DNA from: Fagopyrum homotropicum
Taxonomy: Eukaryota; Streptophyta; Magnoliopsida; Caryophyllales; Polygonaceae
Reading direction: 5' to 3'
Assembly: GCA_033239125.1 (NCBI GenBank)
Contig: BSWB01000001.1
Coordinates: forward strand, 54,033,001 to 54,097,000
Length of the DNA: 64,000 nt
Position numbers and translations under genes: made by a program. Positions 1-11,361 of the stretch are shown in pieces (within the stretch, counting starts at the first letter, position 1; every line of letters begins with the position of its first letter). The notes beneath the pieces were generated by a model. That model made no database searches, was not told where the DNA came from, and was given only the letters and a program-made list of their open reading frames with translations.

Positions 1-506
1 TTTAAATCAAGTTCAAAATTATAAAACTTGCAAGAAAATTTAACAAAACATTCAAATACTTCCCGAATCACAATTCATTTTAAACACATAAAAATCATCA
101 AAAATCCAATTTACAAGTAGTTTTCTTTATCAAGGTCATCTCCAATCTTAGAAGCACAAAATTTTTAAAATTTTCAACTTTTTTGTTTTTTTTTCAAAAC
201 TATCGAATGCAATGCAATAATGAAACATGCAACAAGGATAAGGAAAGATGTAAAGTATGATGGTCATACAAGCAAGCAAGTATCTCAAGTTATTATAGAC
301 CATAGGTATTTAACCACCCCATACATGCACCACACGTTGTCCCCAACGTGTAATAAAAGTATAGGTAAAAGTACAGAAACTCACAAGTTTGGTAGAGTGG
401 CTAAAGAGCGAATTTCATCATCAAAGTGAAGGCGGGAATGGATGCCATGTCGGGTCGTAGGGGCGGTTGAACTGGGCGTGGTAAAGGTCTCGTATCATTT
501 GCTGCC
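1..506 (-). other. 3' untranslated region of element A
   Basis: No coding sequence. It aligns by eye with 61200-61560 of element C: both share the stretch around GAAGCACAAAATTTT, the run ATGCAATGCAATAATGAAAC (ATGCAATGCGATGATGAAAC in C) and the block CACCCCATAC. This is the segment between the extra ORF and the 3' LTR. It carries a small hairpin at 332-351. Confidence 0.75.
332..351 (-). other. covarying stem-loop, internal copy, element A
   Basis: On the plus strand ACACGTT and AACGTGT flank the loop GTCCCC. Read in the sense of the element the stem closes a GGGA loop, and the motif TGTATGGGGTGG follows about 8 nt downstream. Elements B (48355-48374) and C (61533-61550) have the same hairpin with paired base changes. 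Confidence 0.7.
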
Positions 507-981
507 CTAACTCGACGGTGCCAAGGCGGTCATCCATGCTATCCATCCTTTGTTATAGTGCGGGGAGCCATGGAGGCTGCTCATCGTACCATGATGGATG
601 CTCTGAAGTGCTGGCTCTGGCTGGGAAGGACTAGCCCGAGGACGACGAGCGATAGACCTCCTAGGAAGCTCGTGCTGCCCTCCCATGGATGGAAATGAAG
701 ATGGCAGCTCGTGAGAACTACGAAACTCTCCGTCAACCCTATAGTCACTGGGGCCGGTGTCCGTCCCCGTGTCCATGTAATCCTGGCTTTGTTCTCCGGC
801 CGCCTCAATTGTGGCATCATCCTCTTGATCTCCGGATCCATCTCCTCAAATGTCAACTTCCAGTTGATGTTTTTCCGAATGGTGTACTCCGCCTTCCATG
901 GAGTCCTTCTAGCTCTCTTGCCCTCCCAGGGCATAGTTTCATATGGTGGTCCTCTGTGTCGGGGAATCAGAATACCCCTAT
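507..981 (-). pseudogene. Athila-style extra ORF, 3' part, element A
   Basis: This is the C-terminal part of the protein that is intact in element C (61738-63180). On the minus strand it starts at the solo-LTR insertion and reads RGILIPRHRGPPYETMPWEG; element C has RGIIFPRHRGPPTAAMPWEG. A frameshift near 740-780 moves the reading to another frame, in which a Pro/Ser/His-rich tail resembles the tail of the element C protein. The upstream half is at 3108-3995. Confidence 0.75.
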
Positions 982-3102
982 TGTAACACCCCAAATCCAC
1001 GGGACTTGGAGTGTCACATTGGGCTAGGATCTCACAATGGATCCTGACCCTAGCTTGACAACAAGTTCACTGGATCTTACAACAAGGAACAGGTAGATTA
1101 AAACCAAATACATAAAAGCTATATATGATACATCAAAAGAGTTTACAAACTCAGAGCCGAGTACAAAACATCAAACCACAACATCTTATACAAAAGATCC
1201 CATATCCCGCGCATCCTAATGTACAGAAGTCCTCGGCTGGCCACACCATCTGTCTCACCCTGCAGTCTTCCTAACCTGCAGATCATCTACAATACGGTAT
1301 GAAACCGTTAACTACAGCAATGAAAAGCATGAAGGTAATAGCACAACCACACATCAACATCTCATACATGCAATGCCGCACACATTCATTTATTATCTTT
1401 CATTACGTTATTACATTACTAATTCAACTTCTTTTGTAACACAAGGAACCTAAAGAACCTCGTCCCTTTCCCCGTTAACACAGGGGTTTGCATTGGGGGT
1501 GATCGTCACTCGTTCCCCCCTTGAGTTACTGGCTTCCAGGCACCTCCTCCTAACCAGCAGGTGGAGACCGGTGGTTACGGCCCGTTATAATACACTTGGA
1601 CCAAATAAATGTAATAAATGGTCATCCTAGTCCGGTTTAGGTTATAAATGCACAATCATATGAACACACACAACAATCACAATCATACAATCCACAATTA
1701 CACGCTAAGTAAGTCTTATGGACTTACCTGATATACTCGTAACTTGTACCACGTCATAGCTTCCCCTTGGGGAAGTAATCAACGCCTACAATAGCAAGGC
1801 ACACACAATCACATACTACAAAGGTTAGGAGACTCGTCTCACTAACCATAAACAACCTATATCTCAAATCTAAACCTCAGATCCTCAACACATTCATAAA
1901 TGCCTAAGGCATATCCTCAACATAACATCTCATCATACTCGTACACATACTAACCCTTAAAGCCATAAACGATATCCATAACATCATCATGATCCTCAAC
2001 TCATTCTGACATCTAGCATGCATCTAATCAGTATTCCTCAATCTCCAATTTAATCCTAATTTAATTAATTAACCTTTAATTAATTAATTAAATTTCACCA
2101 AAATAACGTTTTGCCCGCAAGCCATTTCTAAACCCACATGTCATCAGATTTCATCAAACAAACAACCATAAACACCAGAATAATATAATGATCATAATGG
2201 AATTTCTAATTATCCATTTTGAAAAGCCTAAGGTCAATTTAGGCCAAATCGCAGTACGGAAAACGAATAAATTCATAACTTACCCGATTGACGATCTGAA
2301 AGAGGATTCGGAATCACAACGACGCAGGCTACGCATGTACAACATCAAATTCACCGGAATCTGAGCGACGGAACTGTCCTGGTGACATATATGCTCGATC
2401 AGGTCTTCATCTGCTCGGAAATGCAGAAACTTGGTACCGATATGAAGAGAATAAAGAGAGGAATCCAGAAACTCAAACGGAATTGAAATCAGATTAGAAA
2501 CGGAGAGTAGATCTGAGTTTGAAGTTTGAGAGAAATCAGAGCTTTTACGAGAAAACGTGAAAGGAAATGAATGAATAAACGATTTTCCGCTATTTATAGT
2601 GAAGTCGATAATTATCCTTTAGCGAAGTCGATAATTATCCTTTAACCGATCCAATGGCGGGTTGAACCCCCTTCTCCAAACTTCTCGAAATTGGAACAAT
2701 AAATCTTGAATATTGTAGGGATAATTATTCCACAATTGCCTCGGAAAACGTGTATCCCTAAGCCGTCTTTCTTAGCCGTTAAGAAACGAAATAGCGACTC
2801 TTTTGGCCATTTTGCCTTTCCATGTTATTTCATATCTAGGACATGTCTGATGTCCTGATCATTTCTCTCAACTGCATTTTTATTAATTGGAGCTCCCAAA
2901 TGCTCCAAATAATACCGGAGGGTAAAAATAATTACTCGGGGGAAAAAGTGAAAATTTCACCATAAGCCCAAAATTACGCCAGGAACATAACGGTGGGACT
3001 TATACTCAACACTTACGCAATCTTCGCGAGTTATATGTCAATTACTATCACGGATTAAGTTAATCAACATTAATTAGAATTCGGAAATCCTAGCTATTAT
3101 AC
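982..3102 (-). mobile_element. solo LTR (2.1 kb) inserted in the extra ORF of element A
   Basis: The insertion starts TGTAACACCCC and ends GCTATTATA (normally TTACA) and is flanked by the 5-bp duplication CCTAT at 977-981 and 3103-3107. Removing it rejoins the interrupted ORF of element A. No protein domains are present, so I read it as a solo LTR. A TATA-like box CTATAAATAG on the minus strand (2590-2599), about 0.5 kb from the right end, suggests minus-strand sense. A 21-bp direct repeat (2601-2644, period 23) lies next to the box. An inverted fragment of the same family is at 58359-58589, and a short related start is at 41413. The lineage is uncertain; chromovirus LTRs often begin TGTAACACCC. 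Confidence 0.85.
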
Positions 3103-3107
3103 CTATG

Positions 3108-3995
3108 AATGAAGCGCTCAATACCAAGAGGCCTATCCTCTGCAGCAAGCTTACAAGCGGAGAAGTCAACTCCTAGACGGTGAACAGTGTAGGTCACAAT
3201 ACCTCCCACACAAATGTCCCCTTTTTTCTTGTTTTTGATATTGCTCAATTAGTAGAGTGGCACAATCAGGAGCGGTACCGGTAGCCATGCGAAACAATAT
3301 GAACAACTCATCGGCCTTAAGCCGCTGCGGTGTCTCGGTCCTAGGAAACAGACACTCGGACATGATCCGATGTGCTAGCTTGAAAGACAATTGTATATCA
3401 AGCTATCCTTAGAATCGGCCGGATTCCACCTATTTGCTGAGCTAACCACCATAATAATACTCTCCCAAAAGGCATGAGGTCTAGTGTTCCTAGGGAATGT
3501 CCCATTAGTAGTCTCTCTAAAGCCGAAAATCTGAGCAAACCTCCCAATAGACATGTTGTAGTTGTGATTCATCATTTGGAACTTAACAGTCCTCTCCCTA
3601 GCATCATGATCAAAGGATCTAAGAAACTCCATGGTGAGCTCCTCATAAGCATGCTCCCTAATACCGATGAACTCTCTAAGCCCGGCATTATCAATCATCA
3701 TATTCAGATCATCCAAAACATTCAAACATTCAAGCTCCTCAAGAACAAGGTTCCTAGGGGCTACAACGATGCGAGGTTGGATGGTTTTATAAGCCTTTTT
3801 GTGTTCTTTTAATATGTAGGGGAGTCTAGGAGGTAGAGGTTGTTGTTGTGCGGGTTGTGATGGTGGTTGTTGGGATGAGGAAGAGGTTCCCTTACTCTTT
3901 TTGAACAAATATCGACCACTTCTACGCAAACTATCTATAACTGGCAAAGCCACGGCCGGATCTTCACAAACCACGCCCTTGGAACTCAAGAACAC
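3108..3995 (-). pseudogene. Athila-style extra ORF, 5' part, element A
   Basis: The N-terminal part of the protein also encoded at 61738-63180. Residues such as LVLEELECLNVLDDL and YNMSIGRFAQIFGFRETTNG match LLLEELEPLHVVGDL and YEFSIREFGAFFGFHETFNG of element C. A Ser/Pro/Gln-rich N-terminal region follows the first Met. Frameshifts occur near 3385 and near 3200, and the 982-3102 LTR then interrupts the frame. The family resembles the ATHILA ORF-1 protein of plant Ty3/gypsy elements, whose function is unknown. Confidence 0.72.
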
Positions 3996-4520
3996 CCCGT
4001 GGAATTTGTTGATTTTTCAGAAATCGACAAAATCAGACAGCAAACTCAGCAACAACAGTCCTAGGCTATTTTCACTTCCAATTCCGTCCAGTTCTCTATC
4101 AAATCATCAACTTAATCGAACCAAGATCGAGTTTAGAGAAAAACCTAGGATTTTGGATTGAGAAATCAAAAATGCTTGTTGATTTCAAGTACGTTGTGTT
4201 GTTTGAGCATAAAATCCGCAAGAGAATGATAAGAGCTTCGATTTAGGAAGAAGAATCATTGCAATTAGATGCCGGATGCAAAGATCAGGGTTAGGGGTCC
4301 GCGATTTCCGTTGCGTAGGGCGTAGTTTTGGGGATATTTGGCGCTGCAACTAAGTGAAGACGACTATGTATACTTTCATGGAATTTTGGAAAGCCACGAC
4401 CCCCTGGAAAAACCACGGGCGTGGAACCATCCGTGGCGCCTCTCGACTTGTGCTTCCACGGTTAAAAATAGGAAACCACGGCCGTAAAAACCTATTTATG
4501 CCCGTGGAATCCCCTTTTTA
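3940..4520. repeat. cluster of CCACGG-type palindromic modules, element A
   Basis: The leader and start region of the extra ORF holds several half-sites and near-palindromes of the CCACGGCCGTGG type, for example near 3948-4005, 4405-4435 (CCACGGGCGTGG) and 4475-4510. Element C has the same cluster in front of its ORF at 63190-63750. Confidence 0.75.
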
Positions 4521-4679
4521 TGTCCTTTTTCGACAATTCCGAATTTGCTATTCTTCCTCACATTTTTTAGATGTTTCCTAGTTCCTGTCATTTAAAGACA
4601 CGAGAAAAACCGGGAACGAACCCACAAAAACAACAAAACAAACTAACTAAGCTAATCAAAAAAAAGGGAAGAGAAAACG

Positions 4680-5060
4680 ATACCTTGGGTTGTCTTCCAA
4701 GAAGCGATTTGTTTAAGGTTCATAGCTAGACCATTCCTTTCGCTTACTTAAGTGAGGAGGGTAGATGCAAGCTCCTCAATCTGAACTTCCGGTATGTAAT
4801 TCTTTAGTCGTTGACCATTGACCTTGAAAGCTCCGCATTGTTCACCTCATACTTCAACTACACCATGAGGGAAAATATGTTTAATTACAAAGGGTCTGGT
4901 CCAACGAGACTTCAGCTTACTTGAAAATAGACGAATATAGGAGTTGAAGAGAAGGACAAGATTGCCTTCTTTCAAATTCTTCTGAACGATGTGCTTATCA
5001 TGCCACCTCTTTGTCCTTTCTTTGGAAGCTTGGACGTTTTTCAATGCGCTCGTCACCTTG
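4680..5060 (-). pseudogene. integrase C-terminal remnant, element A
   Basis: On the minus strand the segment KERTKRWHDKHIVQKNLKEG, followed by LVLLFNSYIRLFSSKLKSRW, matches the integrase C-terminus of element B near 48800-49060. Immediately upstream in the reading direction the sequence is protease-linker-like, so the deletion that removed RT, RNase H and the integrase core ends here. Downstream comes the conserved post-pol sequence around AAGCGATTT and GACAACCC at about 4688-4712. Confidence 0.75.
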
Positions 5061-5964
5061 TTATGTTTTCTTGAGCCATCTCTAGAAGTTTGTAAGGATG
5101 GAGAAAAGGTGAAACAATGTTTAAGAATGTTTTTAAGAGGAGAGGAAGAGGCATCGGAAATTTTGGATTCTACAGATTCACTGCTACTTCCACGGTCGTG
5201 GATACAACCGTAGCTGCTCCGGACTTGTCTTTTCATGGGGTAATTAATATAAAACACGCCGGTGGAACCTTGGTTTTGGCCGTGATTTTGGTCAACCTTC
5301 GAGTCTTTCGCTCTTCCTCCACAATGCTCCTTCTCTTGTCTCTTTTTGCTGGAATTTTGGATGATATAGAATTCATCGTCTCCCTTGATTCTTCTTCTAG
5401 GATAGCTAACTCTACATCTTCCCCGCCGATATTGAAAGATAGCTTGGCATTTTTGCAATCAACTTGACAACCCGAAGTTGCTAGGAACGGTCTCCTAAGG
5501 ATGATTGGCGTTGGATAAACTGCAGGAATGTCCAAAACCACAAAATCTATTGGAAGGTAAAACTTACCAAGCCTCACGGGAATGTTTTCAAATATGCCGA
5601 CGGGTACGGTAGTGGATCGATCAGCCATGTGGAGTTTTATCTTTACCGGTCTAGGCTCTCCTAAACCGACCTTCTCACATAGTTCAAGCGGAATGACGCT
5701 TACACTTGCTCCAAGATCGCAAAGTGCATTGTACACGCCTTCCCCAATTCCAAGGGGAACACAAAACGAACCCAGATCCCTCAGCTTGGGTGGCATCCTT
5801 TCCGTCATGGTTTTGATGAGTTCCAATGACTCGGAAGTTATCTTCACTTCACCAAAATCCTCTAGCTTCCTCTCGTTTGAGAGGATTTCCTTCAAGAACT
5901 TCTCATAGGATGGCATACCTAAAATTGCATCAATAAAAGGTATGTTAATATGCAGTTTGCTCAT
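5061..5964 (-). pseudogene. retroviral-type aspartic protease, element A
   Basis: On the minus strand it reads MSKLHINIPFIDAILGMPSY near its start, then LCDLGASVSVIPLELCEKVG with the DLGAS active-site form of the D[ST]G motif, then PIILRRPFLATSG and LSFNIGGEDVELAILEEESR. It matches element B protease closely; B has PIILGRPFLATSG, so the flap-region Gly is Arg here. The linker after the protease contains a CCACGG-type module near 5180-5290, as in element B at 51820-51935, and then runs into the deletion junction. Confidence 0.8.
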
Positions 5965-7672
5965 GAGTTAAATGAACTTACCAAAGTATTTATCAAGATG
6001 TCCTCTCGCTCTTTTTTTGTGGAAACGGGAGCGGAGGTTTGTAGGCTGGAGGAGGAACATAAACGGGAACCTTCTCCTTTTCTTTCTCAGCCGGAACCTC
6101 AACTTCTACGGGCTGCTCGCCTTTATCACTCTCCTTCGGTGCAGGATCGGTGGTCTTCACGCCACTCCTTGTTGTGATCGATATCACTTGCCGCATTGGG
6201 TTATCTTCAGTTTTTTCGGGAAGCATCTCTAGGAGCTTCTCCGGCCTTACTAAACACTTGATTTTCCAAGGCTTTTGTTCCTTGGAAATTGAAGTGACGG
6301 AATTCTCTAACCCTTGCACCTTCCCCATCATTGCTTCTATCATCGCTTCAAGCTTGTCCTTCTCCGGATGGCTTGAACTCGATGAAGCTTGTCCCTGAGT
6401 TTTCAAAGGAATAGAGAAAGAAGAGGAAGGAGGGGTTAGTTAATTTTCAGCATGGGAATAAGGATTACCGAAATTTTGTTGATTGGATCTCCAATTGTTG
6501 TTGTAGTTCCGGTTGTTATTGTTGTTGTTCCAATTGTTGTTCCTATTCCCTTGTTGGTTTCCTCTTCCAACATAGCCCACATCTTGCTCCTTGGGCTGCT
6601 TCACATGAGATGTCAAAAGGTCTTTCAAGGCCTTCATTTCACTATTTAAAGTGTTCAGCTCCTTGACACTAGAGGCGGTAAGATTCAGCATCGGGGCTCT
6701 TGAGCTTTGGTTCCCTACTTCTTCACCTCTATGTGAGTACTTCTCAATTGTGAGAGTTTGTTTGTCAACAAATTCCCACGCTTCATCCACCGGCTAGTCC
6801 ATAAAAGTTCCACCTTGAAAGTGATTGTATCTTGAATTGTGCTTCCGCATCCAAGCCCTTAAAGTAGATCACAAGCAAGTCAATCTTTGGAATCCCATGA
6901 TGTGGGCAATCCAATAAGAGGTCCTTGAACCTTTCCCATAAGGTGAAGAGACTTTCACCACTCTTCATCACAAATGCGTTGATCTTAGCTCTAAACTCCG
7001 CATTCTTCGATGGAGGAAAGAATTTGGTAAGGAACTCCGCGGTCATCTCTTCCCACGTGTTCACTCTTCCGGTGGGAAGTGATTGGTACATTGCTAGTGC
7101 TTTATCCTTCAAGGAAAAAAAGAAAACACGCAGCTTATAATTGTTATTTTCGCACCTTGAAGGTCTCAATGTTTCCATCAAGATCTCATTATTCTGAAGA
7201 TGTTGGTGCGGTGACTCTCTTTCCATTCCTCCAAAGCAATTTTGTTGGATCATAGTAATCACCAGAGGACTAAATTCGTAGTCACAATCGGTTGGATCTC
7301 CCAAGTGCACGCCCGGACAGCGAGCTTGCTAGACCGGGTCCATCCGTTGCCCAAGTGTTTGTGGAATGCCCACAAACGGATCAGCTGGTTCAACTCTTGG
7401 TGGAGGTGGTGGTGGCACATAAACTGGTGGCGGTAAGATGTTAACGGGTTCCGGTGGAGGTGGATTAACCACAACTATAGCATCTGCGTCTCTCTCCTGG
7501 TTTGCCACTTGCGCTTATGCTATCATGTCGGCCATATCGGCTCGAAGTCGGTCTTGTAGTCTAGCTTGATTAGCTCTCTCTTTCCTCAAGGCTTCTTCTT
7601 GTTGCCTTATCTGATCTCGAAGTGCAGCTAATTCAGCTCTAAGATCCTCCAACTCTTGATTGTTGCTTGTCA
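5965..7672 (-). pseudogene. gag, main part, element A
   Basis: On the minus strand, after the 7678-9464 insertion, the coiled-coil-like N-terminal region (LEDLRAELAALRDQIRQQEE) continues. The retrotransposon gag core follows: SLKDKALAMYQSLPTGRVNT, then EMTAEFLTKFFPPSKNAEFR and FKDLLLDCPHHGIPKIDLLV. An Asn-rich stretch (about 6470-6570) and a Lys/Glu/Pro-rich C-terminus lead to the protease. There are several stops and frame changes, for example at about 7515, 7300 and 6790. No CCHC zinc knuckle is visible, as in element B. Confidence 0.82.
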
Positions 7673-7677
7673 CGCTA

Positions 7678-9464
7678 GAAATGTACCACGCAAAAGCCTT
7701 ACAATTTATAACTCGATATATTCTCCTAACTCCTAGCAACCCACAGTGTATGGGTCGTTTTGTAGCAAGGGTAGTATTCCGAGGTCGAACACAAAGACTA
7801 AGGTGAAATCGAATCAAATAAGTGATCATGGATAATGCTAATCTAGTCTAAGAAAAGAGAAAGAAATAATGAAATGAAAATCATGATATTTTTGGTTGGG
7901 TTTTTGTGGTGATCAAGCAAAGAGCACAAATCATACAAGATTATAAATCAAACAAACAACTCAAACTAGCAACACAAACACAAGATGTGAGATAAAATTA
8001 AGAAAAGCGGATTCTAGGGATTGGGACTTCCGGTTATGGCATTGGACTCAAGCTTCTAATCAACCTTGGACAAGCTGCGGTATGTTCGGAAAGGGTGTTT
8101 CTCCAATGGGATCAATCACCGGGTAGGTCTCATGGTCCACTAATCCCGCACCTAAGGTCCTATTACCGGGTAAGTCTCTAGGAACCTAAGGTTGGGAATT
8201 CTACACAAACCGGATTGCTATCTAGGGGTCAAACCTCTCCTTAGCGGGTAAGTCTCGGGAAGGCAAGTCCTAAGCAACAATCCTAGCACACTCAGTCTAA
8301 TAGCGGTTTGTGAGGCTCACTACTACCTAGAGTTCATCATCTTTGGTATCTAAGATCGGGACTTACCGGGTAAGTCTCTTTCCTCACTTAGTTTGCTAGC
8401 ATTAGGTCACCCTAGGCTAGATAAGGCTTAACAAACACTAGGATTTCAACAATCTAACATCCTAACATTCAGATTCATCAATATAAGCACAACAGGGCAA
8501 AACCACGGGCTGATCATACATATCCACGGCCGTGGTTTATGAGGAACAAGTCGTGGTTTAGATCGGGGGTTAGGTTTTGAGCAAGCAAGTCAGCAAACGG
8601 TACATTCAAGTCTATTCTATCATTATCCAAGCCATAACCTTCTGTCCATCACCCTAGAATGACAATTACTTAGCCAATAACATGCATCTCAAGATCCAAA
8701 CTCATCATGCAAGCATACATGGTTTCCATAGCAAGAAAGTGAAAAAAGAGTGAAAAGAAACAAGTAAACTTAGCTGCATATGAGTTTAAACAAGACTTAC
8801 AAATGCAGCTTCAAATAGTTCCTTACAACACTTCCAAATGATTCTCCACAAAAATCACTAAAAACCACTCAAAGTCTCACTCTAGATCTAGTGTTTGATG
8901 ATGTTCTTCTCTCCAAAATGAGAGTGTTTTGTTGTTCTTCTTTTCTTCCTCTTTCTAACAATGGATGATGAGAGAGAGTCCAAAAGTAATCCTACAGGCT
9001 CTCCCAAGTCCACACTGAACCAAGAAAAGCAAAGGTCGGGCAAAGAAATCATGTGACAAGTGTCAAGGCTGTCCAGACGAAAACCACGGGCAATCTAATG
9101 ATTCAACGGGCATGGAAAGGGCCTCTGGGCCGTGGTTCCTACAACTCAGCCGTCCTTGGATCACTAAGTCATGAGTTGGTGCAAGACATGTACCAACAAG
9201 GTCTTTTGTGTTCTCCTTTGCTCCTAGCTTGCTCCTTAAAGAGTCCGGAAGTGTGTCATCACGAGGAATGATCCTCGAATGTATCATTATGTCCAAGAAC
9301 TCCCAAAAATACCTACAAAACTGACAAAAGCTCGTGTAGACATCTATTTCGACAATGTGGATGAATTAAGCGTAAATTTCACGAACTAATGCCAAACCAT
9401 GCATGAATAACGGAAAAAACTACCTAAATGAATGCCTATAGTCACGTCATAAATCATGTCATCA
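7678..9464 (-). mobile_element. solo LTR of the element-B type inside gag of element A
   Basis: Starts TGTCACGCT and ends GTCATCA, 1787 bp, with the 5-bp duplication TTGCT at 7673-7677 and 9465-9469. Removing it restores the gag reading frame across the join. It aligns along its length with the LTRs of element B (45282-47120), including the repeated ACCGGGTAAGTCTC motif. It has two palindromic modules: 8500-8562 with a perfect CCACGGCCGTGG at 8524-8535, and a decayed one at 9078-9152. There is no internal coding region. Confidence 0.93.
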
Positions 9465-9469
9465 TTGCT

Positions 9470-9569
9470 AGCGGCCATTTTCTTAGTCTCTCTCAACTTC
9501 TTTTTGTAAGTATTTTCCGGTTTAGGATCGTAAGGAACGATTTCTTTACCGGTTCGCGTTCTTCGCATA
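9470..9569 (-). pseudogene. gag N-terminus, element A
   Basis: On the minus strand it begins MRRTRTGKEIVPYDPKPENT and ends in KKMAASN at the insertion site of the 7678-9464 LTR. It corresponds to MRRSRGKDLAPFDPEPEK at the gag start of element B. The first Met is chosen by that match. Confidence 0.75.
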
Positions 9570-9670
9570 AACCTATGAAAGATCTGCAAGAAGACTCAGC
9601 AAGAATAGTTAGTAGAAAAGGTAAAAGCTACCAAGCTAGTCAACCGTGCACTGGATTGGTCTTGACCAAC

Positions 9671-9688
9671 TCCCCGGATACGGCGCCA
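9671..9688 (-). other. primer-binding site, element A (tRNA-Asp type, degenerate)
   Basis: The plus strand reads TCCCCGGATACGGCGCCA. It differs at two positions from the 3' end of plant tRNA-Asp (TCCCCGGCAACGGCGCCA), which is perfect in element B. It lies 10 nt inside the 5' LTR. Athila elements are known to use tRNA-Asp. Confidence 0.85.
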
Positions 9689-9698
9689 AAAACTTTTT

Positions 9699-11361
9699 TG
9701 CGCCAAAAGGTGTGTGCACAAATAAGCTTTAAATTTATATCCAAGAATTAAGCCTAACGATAACGAACCCGCGGTGTACGGATCAATCGTAGTATGGGAT
9801 GATATTCCGGAGTCGATCTCAGGGAATTGGTGAGAATAAAGTAGTGAAGGTAATCCAACTTGGGTAGCAAGTAATGCAATTATCACAATAAAGAATAAAG
9901 AAGCAAGAATAATGGGAATGCAGATTCTAAGGATCCAAGTATCCGGTTACGGTATTCATTTCAAGATATGTAAGGATGTGTACGGACAAAGCTAGATAAC
10001 AATGGTATATGATCTTCGGTAGGTTATCGTCAGGTTAAGATCTGACTTCCCTTTATCCCGACCAAAGGATTCTACTTAACGGATGTTGAGTCTCATCAAG
10101 AAGAAGTCACAAGGATAGGGTTTAGCTCTCATACCAACCAAAACCCAAGGAAAAGAAAGATAAAGGCAAAGGGTATGACACTCCTCTTTCCTAATAGAGG
10201 GTTTTGAATCCCCTATCACCTAGAACTCATAAACACTCACAATCTACAAAGCAAACGCCAGAAAAGGTTAACAAAGGTAGGTTTTAAGCAATCTTGAAGT
10301 TTGGATAAAAGCAAAAGCAAAACGTGCAAGATAAAGGAAACCACGGGCAGATCTTGGGAAACCACGGTCGTGGTTCCTTAAGAACATGCCTTGGAAATCC
10401 TCGTTCGAGGGTTTTGTCTCACAACTCTCAAGGTCTGATCTATTAAGGCTCAGTTTATCATCATTTGTACCACAACCATCAACCCTTCACCCTAGAATCG
10501 CAGGGGGGTTTAGCCAACAATCATCATCGAAATCAAATCAAGATTAAGAAAAGGAATCAAGAATACCATGAAATCAAGAAGAACACAAGGATGAATAAAA
10601 CCAATCTTCAAAGATTCAATAATTCAATCAATCAAACAATATATAATCCTAGAATGTGTTCTCAAAGACAATAATCAATAGACTAGAACAATCTCACAAA
10701 TCTCTCAAGTAGAACAAAGAACCTCTTCAGTCTCCTCCAATGGTGAAGAAATCATTTCCGATGTACGGAAAATGGAATCCGAAAGTGCCGTCCTTCCGGC
10801 CTAAAGCGAGATGTCCGTCTCTGACGTGATAAACTGCGGTCCTCTGAAATCCAGCCGTCAACCTCCTTTTATAAAATAAATTTAGGTTAAAAGGCTCTTT
10901 CCTTTCTTGCTGGCGTGGCAATTAACGTAACGGTCTGTTCCAAAGAAAACCACGGGTGACATCATAAAACCACGGCCGTGGTTCCTCCCGTGGCGACTCT
11001 CAACCTTTGTTTTTATGTGTGATATTAAATTAATTATCAAAACCCCGGCCATGGAACTTCTTTCTTGGCCGTGGTTCTTCCTTTTCGATACTTTTCACCT
11101 TTGCTTCACTTCATACTTCTTCCAATGGCATTCCAATGCCTCCCAATAAAATCCTCATCGACCAATGCTTAGTCAATGGTCCCTTTCCACTCCATTTCAG
11201 CTCCGATTCACCTAAAATCACAACAAAGCTTGTGTAGATCTCGATTGCAAGATAATATATGAATATACTCGATAAATGCTATGAATGCATGCCCTCGCAC
11301 TCAAAAGAAGGGAAAAACTACCTATATGTACATCTAAACTACGTCATATTTCATGCCATCA
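9699..11361 (-). repeat. 5' LTR of element A
   Basis: About 1663 bp, from TGCGCCAAAAGG to CATGCCATCA on the plus strand. It shares the conserved block around AACCCGCGGTGTACGGATC with the other LTRs. Two module sites are present: 10333-10392 with CCACGGTCGTGG, and 10930-11085 with a perfect CCACGGCCGTGG at 10970-10981 plus a second near-palindrome. The partner LTR is outside the window, so its age cannot be judged. Confidence 0.85.

Larger units (their letters stand above)
1..11361 (-). mobile_element. Athila-type Ty3/gypsy element A, partial, deleted and nested
   Basis: Read on the minus strand the order is 5' LTR (9699-11361), tRNA-Asp-type primer site, gag, aspartic protease, a short integrase C-terminal remnant, the extra Athila-style ORF and a 3' untranslated region running off the left edge. 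The 3' LTR is not in the window. In element B the distance from the end of protease to the integrase C-terminus is about 3.2 kb; here it is about 0.4 kb, so reverse transcriptase, RNase H and most of integrase are missing. Two solo LTRs interrupt it (982-3102 and 7678-9464). All coding parts carry stops or frameshifts. It could only have moved with help from another element. Confidence 0.88.
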
